From the NCBI GenBank assembly GCA_963575745.1, contig CAUYUJ010019908.1, positions 84,411 through 148,410 of the forward strand: a DNA stretch of 64,000 nucleotides, read 5' to 3'. Each line of letters opens with the position of its first letter. The stretch's first letter is position 1. This document shows, one piece after another, positions 29,788-40,569 of the stretch. The DNA is from Prorocentrum cordatum. Taxonomy: Eukaryota > Sar > Dinophyceae > Prorocentrales > Prorocentraceae. The notes beneath the pieces are model-generated. The model worked only from the letters and a program-made list of their open reading frames with translations. It did no database searches and was not told the origin of the DNA. A program made the translations under genes and the position numbers.

Positions 29788-30372
29788 AGTCGCGCGCGTG
29801 ACTCGTGCAAGCCTGAGAGCCGCAAATCTATGGCGAAAAGGCGCCGTCTTCGAGGGCTTGCAGTGTACATCGTGGATGGCGTTCCTGGATGCGACGACGA
29901 CGCGGCTGCTCGATTGCCCCGAGCTGGCCACGGGGGGGGGCCTAGGCGCAACCACTGCGCGATCGACAGGTGGGTCTCTGCATTTCAGACCAAGATTGCA
30001 TCCGCGCTCCGCGCGGCCATGGCATCGAGGCATCGAACGGGTTCTGGCCGAAAACGAGCGAGAATCCGAAGCGGAAGAGGAGCGCGAGCGGCCATTTCAG
30101 GAGGGGCGCCCAGGCACAATCCCGCGCCAGGGTCCGAGCGGTAGCCAAAGCGGCCGCCGCTTGGAGGACGCCGGCGTCGGCCTCCGCAAGAAGAGCGACA
30201 TCAATAACTGCAATATCATCGTCCAATCGGGTGAAGCGCGCTTGAAACACGCGGAAGCTCGGTCGACTTGCGCGAGCGGCGCGCCCCCCAGAAAGATCAG
30301 GCGTGGGCGCGGGGCGCAACTGTCCAAGGGCCACCCTGGCGCCTGGCCCGCCCGAGTCCTCGGCCACCCCCT

Positions 30373-30508
30373 GGGCGCCACCAGCGGCGAGCCGCGGGGG
30401 CGCGACGAGGTGCTGGCGAACATGCGCCTCCTCGGCCTCAAGAAGGGCACTGCGCTGGTCAGCGACTCCCAGGGCGCCGCGAAGGAGCTCGAGAAGCTCG
30501 AGCGCTGA
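30373..30508 (+). CDS. Candidate 3'-terminal exon
   Basis: Reads GRDEVLANMRLLGLKKGTAL then VSDSQGAAKELEKLER before a TGA at 30506-30508. The composition and third-position G/C look coding. It lies 8 bp before the transposase-like frame. Upstream exons unresolved. Confidence 0.4.
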
Positions 30509-30515
30509 GCAATGA

Positions 30516-30953
30516 GGGACCTGCGCCGCGAGCTCGCCGCGCATTCATTCTGCGGGCGAGATTGCGAACCCGAACGGGTTCACAACCAACGGCATTGAGG
30601 CCGCGCGGTCCGCGGTCAAACGCTGGGTTCGTCGCCGCTGCGGCGGTGGAATGCCGAGCCGCTCGGGCCGCTGGCGCGCGCTGCTGGCGGAGCTGCAGCG
30701 GCGCAAGATGAACGCGCGCAAGACGTTGGATTGGGGACGCACGTACTTCGCGCCGTCTGCCGCGTTTGCCGGCGCCCGCAAACCGCTCGGGCGATGGAAT
30801 ATACGGGCGATGCATACTATGCACGTTTGCTGCGCTCAGGCGCATGCGGTGCCCTTTTCGTGGATCTTCCAAGGCGAAGCCGCGCTCTCGGCCAGGCGGG
30901 GAAAGGTTCGGCTCAGCTTCGACGCAGGAAAAGAGAAACAGAAAGAGAGATAG
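30516..30953 (+). pseudogene. ISXO2-like DDE transposase, C-terminal remnant
   Basis: The frame reads HSAGEIANPNGFTTNGIEA, then VKRWVRRRCGG and [15 protein letters not shown]. The signature G-x-x-T-N-x-I-E followed by K-R-W, with the Glu as the third catalytic acid, is that of ISXO2/IS1595-type transposases, widespread in protists. The N-terminal two thirds with the two catalytic Asp residues are not present upstream in this frame, so it is a fragment or the last exon of a split gene. A 29-bp piece (about 30670-30700) recurs at about 31097-31127. Confidence 0.55.
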
Positions 30954-31060
30954 AGAGAGAGAGAGAGATAAAGACAAAGGGAAATACGTAGAGAAAGAGA
31001 AGGAGAACGAGACAGATAGAGATAATGATTCGAAGAGAGAGATTCGCATAGGCTTTCTTA
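30930..31060. repeat. GA-rich microsatellite
   Basis: AGAGAGATAGAGAG tracts lying between the two copies of the duplicated 29-bp transposase piece. Confidence 0.85.
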
Positions 31061-31159
31061 TTACTCCTATATGAAAAAGTTTTTGTTTTGCAAGGGGCGC
31101 GCGCTGCTGGCGGAGCTGCAGCGGCCCCCCTCTGCAACCCGGGCCGGCTTGGGCCATAT

Positions 31160-33136
31160 ATGTGCGTGTGTGTGTTGTGCGTTGTGCGTTGTGCGTTGTG
31201 CGTTGTGTGTTGTGTGTTGTGTGTTGTGTGTTGTGTGTTGTGTGTTGTGTGTGTTGTGTGTAGAGAGTGTGTGCGTGTGTGCGCGCGTGCGTGTGTGCGC
31301 GTGTGCGTGTGTGCGTGTGTGCGTGTGTGTGTGCGTGCGTGCGTGTGTGTGTGTGTGTGTGTGTGTCCGTGCGTGTGTGTGTGTGCGTGTGTGTGCGTGT
31401 GTGTGCGTGTGTGCGTGTGTGTGCGTGTGTGTGTGTGTGAACGTGCGTGTGTGTGTAGAGAGAGTGTGTGTGTGTGTGTGTGTGTGTGGCGTGTGTGTGT
31501 GTGGTGTGTGTGTGGCGTGTGCTGTGTGTGGGCGTGGGCGTGGGGCGTGGGCGCGGGCGCGGGCGTCGGCGTCGGCGTCGGCGTCGGCGTGGGCGTGGGC
31601 GTGGGCGTGGGCGTGGGCGTGGGCGTGGGCGTGGGCGTGGGCGTGGGCGTGGGCGTGGGGCGTGGGCGTGGGCGTGGGGGTGGGGGTGGGGGTGGGGGGG
31701 TGGGGGGGGCGTGGGGGCCGGGGGTGGGTGCGGGTGCGGGCGCGGGTGCGGGGGTGGGGGGGTGGGTGCGGGTGCGGGTGCGGGTGCGGGTGCGGGTGCG
31801 GGTGCGGGTGCGGGTGCGGTGCGGGGCGCGGGTGCGTGCGCGTGTACGTGGGGTGTGGGTGTGGGTGTGGGGTGTGGTGTGGGTGGGTGTGCGTGGGTGC
31901 GTGGGTGCGTGGGTGCGTGGGTGCGTGGGTGCGTGGGTGCGTGGGTGTGTGGGTGTGTGGTGTGTGGGTGTGTGGGTGGTGCGGGTGCGTTGGTGCGTGC
32001 GTGCCCGTGCGTGCCCGTGCGTGCCCGTGCGTGCCCGTGTGCGTGCCCGTGCGTGCCCGTGCGTGCCCGTGCGTGCCCTGTGCGTGCCTGTGCGTGCCTG
32101 TGCGTGCCTGTGCGTGCCTGTGCGTGCCTGTGCGTGCCTGTGCGTGCCTGTGCGTGCCTGTGCGTGCCTGTGCGTGCCTGTGCGTGCCTGTGCGTGCCTG
32201 TGCGTGCCTGTGCGTGCCTGTGCGTGCCTGTGCGTGCCTCTGTGTGCCTCTGTGTGCCTCTGTGTGCCTCTGTGTGCCTCTGTGTGCCTCTGTGTGCCTC
32301 TGTGTGCCTCTGTGTGCCTTGCCTCTGTGTCTCTGTGTGTCTCTATGTGTCTCTATGTGTGTCTCTGTGTGGGTCTCTGTGTGTGTCTCTGTGTGTGTCT
32401 CTGTGTGTGTCTCTGTGTGTGTCTCTGTGTGTCTCTGTGTGTCTCTGTGTGTCGCTGTGTGTCGTTGTGTGTCTCTGTGTGTCTCTGTGTGTCCCTGTGT
32501 GTCTCTGTGTGTCTCTGTGTGTCTCTGTGTGTCTCTGTGTGTCTCTGTGTGTCTCTGTGTGTCTCTGTGTGTCTCTGTGTGTCTCTGTGTGTCTCTGTGT
32601 GTCTCTGTGTGTCTCTGTGTGTCTCTGTGTGTCTCTGTGTGTCTCTGTGTGTCTCTGTGTGTCTCTGTGTGTCTCTGTGTGTCTCTGTGTGTCTCTGTGT
32701 GTCTCTGTGTGTCTCTGTGTGTCTCTGTGTGTCTCTGTGTGTCTCTGTGTGTCTCTGTGTGTCTCTGTGTGTCTCTGTGTGTGTCTCTGTGTGTCTCTGT
32801 GTGTGTCTCTGTGTGTGTCTTTGTGTGTGTCTCTGTGTGTGTGTGTGTCTCTGTGTGTGTCTCTGTGTGTGTCTCTGTGTGTGTGTGTGTGTCAGTGTGT
32901 GTCTCTGTGTGTGTCTCTGTGTGTGTCTCTGTGTGTGTGTGTCTCTGTGTGTGTCTCTGTGTGTGTCTCTGTGTGTGTGTCTCTGTGTGTGTCTCTGTGT
33001 GGGTCTCTGTGTGTGTCTCTGTGTGTGTCTCTGTGTGTCTCTGTGTGTCTCGGTGTGTCTCGGTGTGTCTCTGTGTGTCTCTGTGTGTGTGCGTGTGTGT
33101 GCGTGTGTGTGTGTGTATGTGTGCGTGTGTGTGTGT
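31160..33136. repeat. 2-kb GT-rich hierarchical array
   Basis: Sharp sub-blocks follow one another: TGTGCGT/TGTGTGT (31165-31260), GTGCGT (31265-31500), GGGCGT (31530-31670), GGGTGC (31720-31815), GGGTGCGT (31880-31950), GTGCGTGCCC (31990-32085), TGTGCGTGCC (32085-32240), TGTGTGCCTC (32240-32320), then GTGTGTCTCT and 12-bp GTGTGTGTCTCT variants (32330-33100). All frames are open on both strands for want of stops, so the very long ORFs here are not genes. It may be an intron of the gene with exons at 33140 and 33432. Confidence 0.95.
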
Positions 33137-33139
33137 GAG

Positions 33140-33234
33140 GATTCGGCCGATTGCGGGACAATTGATGGGCCCTGTTCTTTTGAACCCCCACACAGCGTTC
33201 ACCACTTCGTGCGCGGGCACGTCGCAGTCCCCAG
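33140..33234 (+). CDS. Candidate exon after the GT array
   Basis: Acceptor-like GTGAG ends the GT array, and the exon reads [20 protein letters not shown] then [11 protein letters not shown] before CAG|GTATTT, a good donor. The minus strand is also open, so this is tentative. Confidence 0.3.
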
Positions 33235-33431
33235 GTATTTTTGCTGGTCGCCCCATCCCTAATACAAACGTTGCGGGCCCACAGTGCGCCTGGCAATCCT
33301 CTTCCGCTCCTCCCCCCCCCACCTCCGTTCCTCCTCCTGCTCATCCCGCCTCCTCCTCCTCCCCTCCCTTCCTACTACCTCGTGCCACCTCCCTTCCACT
33401 TTCCCGCCTCGCCGGAGGAGGGGCCTTCCGA

Positions 33432-33638
33432 ATGTCTCCAGAAGCTCCCCGGGGGCCGCCGCCGTCGTCGAGGAAGGGGCCCTGCAGCCTGCACCCCATT
33501 GACCGCAGGTCGCCCGCGCGGTCGGCAGGCGCCTTGCGAGCCGCTCCTGCGGGCAGCTGGTTGTCATGCGGCCGGCTGGTCGCCTTTGCCGTCGTCCTCC
33601 TCCTGAGCACGCTTGCCCCAGGGATCGACATGAACCGT
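33432..33638 (+). CDS. Candidate exon with a signal anchor
   Basis: An ATG at 33432 begins MSPEAPRGPPPSSRKGPCSL and leads to a single hydrophobic span GRLVAFAVVLLLSTLAPGID, the layout of a type II membrane protein. It ends near AACCGT|GTCTTT. The frame stays open into a stretch (33650-33757) resembling the reverse complement of the TIR element at 52675, so the 3' limit is uncertain. Confidence 0.4.
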
Positions 33639-33844
33639 GTCTTTCGTGTGCGTTGTGTGCTCGTTTTCCATCGTTCTTCTGTTTTAAATCCGCTACTGCT
33701 GCAAAGCAGAGCCGAAACGGAAACGGCCCACGAAATCGTCAAAACACCGTTTAGGTCGACCCTTGTCCTGCCTTGTAGCCGTTACGATGCGGCCATTGCG
33801 CGTCCTCTTCCTGCCCCTCTTTCTTTATTCTCTCTCTTTCTCTC

Positions 33845-34018
33845 TGTCTCTCCTCCTCCTCCTCTTCCTCCTCCTCCTCCTCCTCCTCCTCCTCCTCCTC
33901 CATCTCCCCCTCCTCCTCCTCCTCCTCCTCCTCCTCCTCCTCCTCTTTCTCCTCCTCCTCCTCCTCCTCTCCCTCCTCATCCTATCTTTCTCTCTCTCTC
34001 TCTCCCTCTCTCTCACTG
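33845..34018. repeat. CTC and CT arrays
   Basis: The polypyrimidine tract runs directly into the acceptor CTGGAAG at 34021-34027. Confidence 0.95.
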
Positions 34019-34027
34019 CCCTGGAAG

Positions 34028-34588
34028 GGGTTGATCAAGTTGGTATGTCAGGAGGCCCTGGTGCGCAACGGGCAGGGGAAAGTTGAATGTGAAAAGGTAG
34101 GCGACAGTATGACGAGGATGAGAAGAGAACGAGGAAGGATGACACTTCAACACCTCAAGGGGAGGACGAGGAGGAGGAGGAGGAGCAGGAGCAGGAGGAG
34201 GAGGAGGAGGACGAGGACGAGGACGAAGAAAAGGACGAGGAGGAGGACGAGGAGGAGGAGCGACGGTCGCGGGCATTGCGGCGGCAGGGCCGCACTCGTG
34301 TGGCCTTCCCGTGCACATAGGAGCCCCCACAGGCGTCCCCCAGTCCTACGACAGTAACCCTCGCCTTCGCGGCAGGCGTAGGGCTTCCAGAACGAAGGAT
34401 TGGTGGACGCTTGGCGGGGTTCCACCGAGCGTTGGGGAGGATTGCGTTTTCCGTCGCGGTGGCCCTAACTATAGACCTTCCCCAGAATAATTTCCGCCCC
34501 CCCCTGATGAAACCCCCCTCTCCCCAAGTTGCAGGCGGCGCAAGCGGAGCTGGCGGTGTGCAGGCTAGCTGGAGGCTGCGGCAGCTGG
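34028..34588 (+). CDS. Candidate gene fragment, two short phase-0 exons
   Basis: Exon 34028-34096 follows a long CT tract and reads GLIKLVCQEALVRNGQGKVE then CEK before AAG|GTAGGC. Exon 34535-34588 follows GTTGCAG and reads AAQAELAVCRLAGGCGSW before TGG|GTAAGC. Both donors and acceptors are good and the phases agree. The intron between holds a GAG array (34160-34260). Product not recognised from 41 residues. A frame covering 34590-34725 (KQCVSEEEKDLKDEQGRPRL) could be an alternative reading. Confidence 0.5.
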
Positions 34589-34916
34589 GTAAGCAGTGTG
34601 TGAGTGAGGAAGAGAAGGACCTCAAAGATGAGCAGGGTAGGCCGAGGCTGGACAATGTGCAAGACTGCGTTGCGCTGAGGAAAAAGGTGCGGATTCCAGC
34701 TGGTGCTGCTACTGCAGTACAGTGAGTCCAGCGGTCCGGTGACAGAACAGTGCAGAGATCGGAGCTGGGAAATGGCAATTGGTGCTACTCTGGCAAATCG
34801 GGATGCAAAAGCTCGGGTCGGCGGCAAGTGGTTGGCTGTGGAGTTAAAGGGAAGGCGAGGCGTGGGAGCTGCAGGGTGCTGACGTGTGCCTATGAAACAT
34901 GGATGCATGCTGTGGC

Positions 34917-35105
34917 TCGGAAGTTGGGCGAGGGCTGCTAAAACCGTGGCTGCTAAAACGGCCCTCCCGGAAGGAAACAACAACTTCCCGGAATGAGGCG
35001 CGGCGCGCGAAACAGTCAACGGGCTTCTCCCCGGAAGGACGAAGACAATTTCCCGGAGGTCGATTTTAGCAGCCACGGATTTAGCAGCCCTTGCCCGGCT
35101 TCCGA
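34917..35105. mobile_element. TIR element family 5 with 5-bp duplication
   Basis: 189 bp. Left TCGGAAGTTGGGCGAGGGCT then GCTAAAACCGTGGCTGCTAA, right end its imperfect inverse. GTGGC flanks both sides (34912-34916 and 35106-35110). Confidence 0.8.
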
Positions 35106-35354
35106 GTGGCGCGGCAGCGGCCACAGGGATGTTCCGCACACGCAGGCTTTGCCTCGTCTCTCGAAAGGGAATGGGGTTAATATTCCCCAACCAGGACGTG
35201 GATACTGTATGGCAACGTAAGAGAATTCGGTGACGCAGGGGGGAGCCTTGGGAAGCGTTGTCTTTTCTTTTTAACCGTCTCTTACCCTGAAATCAGATTG
35301 CACCAAGAGGGGGCCTTCGCCCGCCGGGGTGGCCGAAGGGTTCCCCGTAGGGGG

Positions 35355-35709
35355 GCTGAGGAGGAGGAGGAGGAGGAGGAGGAGGAGGAGGAGGAGGAGG
35401 AGGAGGAGGAGGAGGAGGAGGACGAAGAGGAGAGGAGAAGAGGAGGGAGAGAGGAGGAGGAGAGGAGGAGAGGAGGAGGAGGAGGAGGAAGGTCGGGGAT
35501 GGGGGCCTTCCGCGAGGCACGGGGAGGGGGAGGCTTGCGCCAGCGTGACCGTGGCCGCGGCTGGGTGCGGCTTCCTCCCTTCGGATGGATAACCCCCCCC
35601 CACACACACACCTCCCTTTCCCCCCCTCCCCTCCTCCTCCTCCTCCTCCTCCTCCTCCTCCTCCTCCCTCCTCCTCCTCCTCCTCCTCCTCCTCCTCCTC
35701 CTCCTCCTC

Positions 35710-35740
<31 letters not shown>
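35355..35740. repeat. GAG array and CTC array in inverted arrangement
   Basis: GAG at 35358-35490 and CTC at 35630-35732, with outer flanks CCGTAGGGGGGCTGAGG and CCTCCCCCCCCGTACG also inverted, giving a potential 380-bp hairpin. Confidence 0.85.
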
Positions 35741-35744
35741 GTAC

Positions 35745-35868
35745 GTGAGTGTTGCGAGCATCAGCTGCGGCGCGTCTGCGCACGGGTCGGCCAGCCGCAG
35801 CCAAGCCTCGGCCGCCTTGTCCATATTGCCAGGACAGCCGTCTGCGCACTCGCCGTGGCAGAGGCTGC
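35745..35868 (-). CDS. Candidate minus-strand exon, Cys-containing
   Basis: On the minus strand CTTTGCAG precedes SLCHGECADGCPGNMDKAAE then AWLRLADPCADAPQLMLATL, followed by CAC|GTACGG, a donor-like site leading into the pyrimidine-rich array. Balanced composition and good third positions. Not recognised. Confidence 0.4.
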
Positions 35869-35869
35869 C

Positions 35870-36880
35870 TGCAAAGGGGCGAGGAGGGAAGGGGAAGGCA
35901 GGATTCAAAGATAGTCAAAAAGTAATATGGGGAGGACCGCGGGCTTACAAAACATCCGGCTGGAAAAGAGTCGGACGTCGCATGCATGGGGCGACTTGCC
36001 CCTTCCCCGCCCGCGTTCCCTCTGTCCTCCTTCCGCTCTTGCACGCCGGACAGTTAGCTTAGCAGTGCCCCTGCTTTGCTCCTTCGCCGGTGCGGATGGC
36101 CTCTGCCTCGCCGCCGACGAAAAAATGTCAGGGGAGCTTTCCGGAGGTCCCCAAGAAGCCCCCAGGGGTCTCCGGACACCTCCGCAGGCCCAGGAAGCGC
36201 CCCGAGCTCCGCGAGCCTCGATCCCTTGCCCTCCGAGCCGGCTGCTGCGCCTCGAAGCCAGGAAGGGTCCAGTTCGGCGGCGGGTCGGTTCGGTTGCGCC
36301 GGCTTCGGCTTCGGCGGCAGGTGGGTCCCAAAGGTCTCGGAAATGGGAAATGTCGGTGGGGCCGATTCGAATCGGCGGGCCACATACGCGGGCAAAATTT
36401 GTATCCACATCCAATGCGTCTTGGATATTCTGGGAAGGGGCGCCAAAAGACCGAGGCGCAGTGTATACGGAGACATATCTAACCCCTGGGGGCCAGATTG
36501 TTGTCTATCTCCACTGCGTATCGAGCTTCTGGGGAAGGAAGCCTGAATCACCAAGACGTAGAGCGTGTAGATATACATATTGCCTGCAACATGGCGGAGT
36601 TTGAATCCCCGCCGAGTGACCTTTTGTGCGGGTGCACTAGGTTGAATACGATGCGATAGCAGCGGCTTGCGCGCTCCGATTCGGCCTCCTCGCAGCCCCC
36701 GAAAGTCACGCCCCAGAGGTAAGCCTTGCTTCTAGGGTCATTCTTACGTGCAGCCAAGTCTGAAGGTCGGTCCGGCGGGTTTGGCCAGTTCTGATCGGCG
36801 GCCATGGGGCGGAATTTGAGGTTCCGCCGAAGAGATGTTGTTCTCGGACGCGGCCAGGACGAGGAAGCTCCATTCCACAG
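35870..36880. other. No resolved gene
   Basis: Open frames exist on both strands over 35905-36604 but show no motif or junction. The only notable internal pattern is two TTCTGGGGAAGG/TTCTGGGAAGG segments about 100 bp apart. Confidence 0.3.
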
Positions 36881-36924
36881 CGTTCCGGATTGCTCTGGGA
36901 GGCCGAGGCGCCCCGACAACCAGA

Positions 36925-37385
36925 ACGACAACGATATCCACGATAACGATACCGACGACGGAAATGAGAACAACGATGGTAACGAGCACAGCGACGACGA
37001 TAGCAACGAGCACGACGATCACGATCACAACGATAACGGTCACCTCGTCCTGGTTTCGTCTTCTGCTCTTCGTCTTCGTGGCCGCGGTCGCGCCCCCCGC
37101 CGCTCCTGGAGTGCCCCCGCCCCGCCGGCCGCCGCGTCGGGGGCGGGGGCGGCGGCTCTGCGGCCGGAACGAGGAAGTGCGGGCCGAGCTTATGGCGTGC
37201 GAGTGGCCGCGCGGCCCAACGCGCAGTTGCCCCGGGCTCCTCGTCGTCATCGTCCTCGTCCTCTTTCTCGCCGTCGTCGTTGTTGTCGTCGTCCTTTTCG
37301 TCGTTGTCGTCGTCGTCGTTGTTCTCGTCGTCGTTGTCGTCGTCGATCTCGTCGTCGTTTTCGTCGTCGTCGTAGTCGGCGTTCT
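36925..37385. repeat. ACGA-rich and GTCGTC arrays
   Basis: 36925-37045 has degenerate AACGACGATA and 37225-37385 is GTCGTC. The 37050-37220 stretch between is GC-rich, with an open frame (GRNEEVRAELMACEWPRGPT) not supported further. Confidence 0.75.
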
Positions 37386-37463
37386 TCTGTCGTCGCCTGG
37401 CGGCGGCGCCCGCGTCCGGGCTCCTCGTCGTTGTCCAGGCCTCCCACAGGATGTTCACCGCCC

Positions 37464-37609
37464 ACCAAGCCACCCCAACCCAGCCCAAATTTACCCTCGA
37501 TCTCCCAGTGGTGGGGGGGTGGTCGGGGAACATCGAAAAACACGTGTAGAACCCGTACCCCCCCGAACCCGAAATTTGGGTCTTCGGGTAGGGTTGGGGT
37601 GGTCTGGTA
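37464..37609. mobile_element. TIR element family 6, copy 2
   Basis: ACCAAGCCACCCCAACCCAG to GGGTTGGGGTGGTCTGGT; see 20091. Confidence 0.75.
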
Positions 37610-37619
37610 GGTAGTGAGA

Positions 37620-37824
37620 TGTCGGCGCAGATGGGGTCGCGGGATCGCGCCGCATCGGCGATGCATCGGCGGTGCGGCTCGATGCGGCGTCCGATGTTCT
37701 CCACGCCGACGTCGCCGATGCGTCTCCGGCGTCGCCAGTGCATGGCCGATGCTTCGGCGATGCATTGGCGATGCGGCGCGATCCTCCGATCCCCTCCACT
37801 CGGACCCCATTTGGGAGGCCTCTG
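37620..37824. mobile_element. TIR element family 1, copy B
   Basis: CAGATGGGGTCGCGGGATCG to CCCCATTTGGGAGGCCT, with GCATCGGCGATGC core repeats. It abuts the family 6 element. Confidence 0.8.
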
Positions 37825-37829
37825 CGTTG

Positions 37830-38085
37830 GGTGTCGTTCAGGGTTCAACGGGGGGAAGGGGGGCGGGGCTTCGAGGTTCGAGGTTTTTCGGCCGTTGTCA
37901 GACCCTTTGGTAATTTAAAGTAGGTATTTTTGGAGTCCCGGATTACAATCTACTTTAAGCGCCTTCCTACTTCAATGATCGAGTGGCTTCACCTTTTCCG
38001 TCCTCTTTAGGGGGCGGGCTGACACCCAATACATTTTCAATCATCACCTTTTAACTCTCTGTTTCGACCTACTTCTTACGACCGA
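37830..38085. other. Nothing recognised
   Basis: Unique, AT-richer from 37910 on. Confidence 0.4.
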
Positions 38086-38089
38086 TGGG

Positions 38090-38195
38090 TAAGCTCTCGG
38101 CGGCTTGCAGCGGTTGCGCCTCGCCGGGAGCGTTCCGGGGCTGCCCAGATCGCCCCGAAGGGCCGCCAGAGAGCCGAGCTTTGATCCGAAAACCA
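38090..38195 (+). repeat. GC-rich dispersed family 13, partial copy
   Basis: GCGGTTGCGCCTCGCCGGGA to GCCAGAGAGCCGAG. Related to 52527, 54543, 54928 and 61017. Confidence 0.7.
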
Positions 38196-38296
38196 AGGGG
38201 CTGGGGGGGGAACAGGCTGAGGGGGCCGAATTCTATACCCTGGTTGGACGGGCTATACCCCGGCAAAGGTGGGCTATACCCCGGTTGGAGCTTTCA

Positions 38297-38530
38297 AAAC
38301 CGCCAAACTACCAAACACACCCAAAGCACCAAACATTACCAAACATCAAACATCAAACCCAAAACACCAAAAAACACCAAACCCCAAACACCAAATACAC
38401 CACACACACACACACACCAAACACCACCAAACACCAAACCTAAAACACGGAACAGCAAACCCCAAACACTAAACGCCAAACCCCAAACCCCAGACCAAGC
38501 ACCAAGCACCAAACCCCAAGCACCAAATCC
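38297..38530. repeat. CCAAACAC-type short-period array
   Basis: Period 7-8 bp (CCAAACA, CCAAACCC) with a CA-dinucleotide stretch at 38400-38417. Confidence 0.9.
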
Positions 38531-38539
38531 CCAGGTGGC

Positions 38540-39060
38540 GAGGTTCGCCGTGGGCGTCAAAGCCCCTTCGCTCTCTATGTCCGCTTCTTTATGGCTCATG
38601 AAAGAAAGGTGATTATTTTTCATTCATTTTTGTTGCCGATCGGCGCGGGCACTCGCGATCGGCGCGGGCACTCGCACCCCTCCCCCTCTCCGTGGAGTAG
38701 ATCTTGGCTGTTTTGGGCGTCTGCTTCGAGCAGGGGGAGTCTCCCCCAGAGGCCGCACGGTTCCAAGCAACCGCACTGAGCAGAGGTCCAGAGCCAGATC
38801 CCCTCTTTCCGCCCAACGCCGAGACGCCGAATAAGAAGACGCTCACAAGGGGTCCCGACAGATCCTGGAGGTGTTTCGCCGCCTTCGGGCTCCGGGGGAC
38901 CTCTGCGGCCCGCAGATTCTCTCAGAGTTCTTGGGGGCGTCTTAGGGTGCATTAGGGTTCCTCGGGACTCTTTAAGATTCCTTCAGGGTTCCCTGGAATT
39001 CGTTTCAGGATTCCACAGGTTTCCGGAGGATCCCTCAGGGTTCCAGCTCGGCCCATTATG
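38540..39060. other. No gene; shared fragments and GGGTTCC motif
   Basis: GTGGAGTAGATCTTGGCTG (38692) recurs at 58543, and GCCGAATAAGAAGACGCTCA (38825) resembles 58876. 38950-39055 holds degenerate AGGGTTCC/GGATTCC motifs. Confidence 0.45.
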
Positions 39061-39189
39061 GTCATTGAGGATCCTTGGAGGTTCCTTCGGAGTCTTGCGG
39101 GTTATTTAGTGTGCATCAGGCTCCCTCGGATTTCTTAGAGGCATATGGGAATACGTCGGATTATGCATGGGTTTTGTCACTGCTCCTTT

Positions 39190-40190
39190 GTGGATCGTAT
39201 AAGATTCACGTAGGAATCGCATGCGAATTACATGGGAATCGTAGACGAGGCGCATATGAATCGTATGCATGTAGGGACCATGTACGATTCACATGGGAAC
39301 CGTGCACGAGTAGCATAGGAACCGTTTACGCTTCACATAGGAAACGTAAATGGCCCACATAGAAACCATATACGATTCACATACGTTTCGTATACTATTC
39401 ACATGGGGATCGTATGCGATTCACGCAGGCATATTATACAATATGCGTGGGGCTTGTATAGGATTGGGATGGGTCTGTATACAATTCACATTGGAAACAG
39501 ATATGGTTCACAAACTAATCGTATACGATTCGCATAGCACGCATGTGCGTTTCACATAGGTGTCGTCTACGATTCACATTGGCTCACACAGGGTTCGTAT
39601 GCGATGCACATAAAAGTCGTATAAGGCATCGTCAACGATTCACGTAGGAGTCGGTTACGATTAGCACAGGAACCACATGCGATTCACAAAGGAGCCGTAG
39701 ACGAGTCAGATAGACGTCGTCCACGATTCACATCTGAGTAATTCGCGGTTCACATAAAAGTCATCTGCGACCAACGTCGGAATCGTATACGATCTACATC
39801 GGAGCCGAACATTATTCACAGAGGCGTCGTATACGATACACGTGGGATGTGTACACGAATTACACGTATCAGCATTCAGCTTGCATTATAATACATACGA
39901 GTCATATCATATTAGTCCACGGTTCACATTGCATTCGCGTGCGTTTCTCATAGCAGCCGTCTTCGATTCATTGGAATCGTATACGATTCACATCGGGTTC
40001 GTATACTTCTCGCATCGGATTCGTATGCGACTCACTTAGGAGCCGTAATACGATCCACACTGGAATCGCATGCGTTTAACATTGGAATCATTTATATATA
40101 GGGTTCGGATCGGATCCGCATACGTTTCAAATAGGAACCGTTAGCGATTCACATCGCCTACTCAGATGTAGGAGTGTACAGTTCACGTAA
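39190..40190. repeat. CGATTCACATAGGAATCGTA minisatellite
   Basis: About 45 degenerate units of 20-24 bp with consensus CGTATACGATTCACATAGGA. Distinctly AT-richer than the surrounding DNA. Confidence 0.9.
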
Positions 40191-40409
40191 GAGCCGCCCG
40201 CTCAGAATACCATTGCTGCAGATGGGTTATCCCCCAGTTGTTTTTCCCAGGAAACCATGCGACCCCTTCAGGGCACATCCGTGGCACCCCAGACATTCCA
40301 GAGATGGCTTCCAGTCGAAATAAGCTGCAGAGTCCTCCGAAGCTTACATTCCAGGCGGGTGTCCCCCAGCCAACTGGGGTATAGCCCGCCCATCCGGGGT
40401 GTAGCCCAT

Positions 40410-40460
40410 CCAACCGGGGTATAGGAGGAGGAGGAGGAGGAGGAGGAGGAGGAGGAGGCA
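40410..40460. repeat. GAG array
   Basis: Short simple repeat. Confidence 0.9.
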
Positions 40461-40569
40461 CGGCAGCAGTACATATTGTCAGAGGTCGGAGGGTGCCCGG
40501 CCCCCCCTTGGCGGCGCCCCCGGCCGCCGCCCCTGGCGCGCTGCGCGCACCATGGGGGGGTGCCAAGCT

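Larger units (their letters stand above)
38230..40425. repeat. Block framed by inverted GGGCTATACCCCGGTTGG arrays
   Basis: Three units of about 21-24 bp on the plus strand at 38230-38296 and three on the minus strand at 40375-40424. Between them lie the CCAAACA and CGATTCACATAGG minisatellites and unique sequence. A possible fourth foldback element. Confidence 0.55.

Noticed and set aside
31071-34034. Open frames of 700-990 codons on both strands (Val/Cys/Leu or His/Thr/Arg repeats)
   Set aside because: They exist only because the GT array lacks stop codons; all frames are open and the peptide is pure repeat.
35905-36604. Opposed 169- and 225-codon ORFs
   Set aside because: Both strands are open in GC-rich DNA without motifs or junctions, so neither can be preferred.
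38297-38530. Interstitial telomere repeat
   Set aside because: The CCAAAC(A/C) motif differs from CCCTAAA and the period varies.
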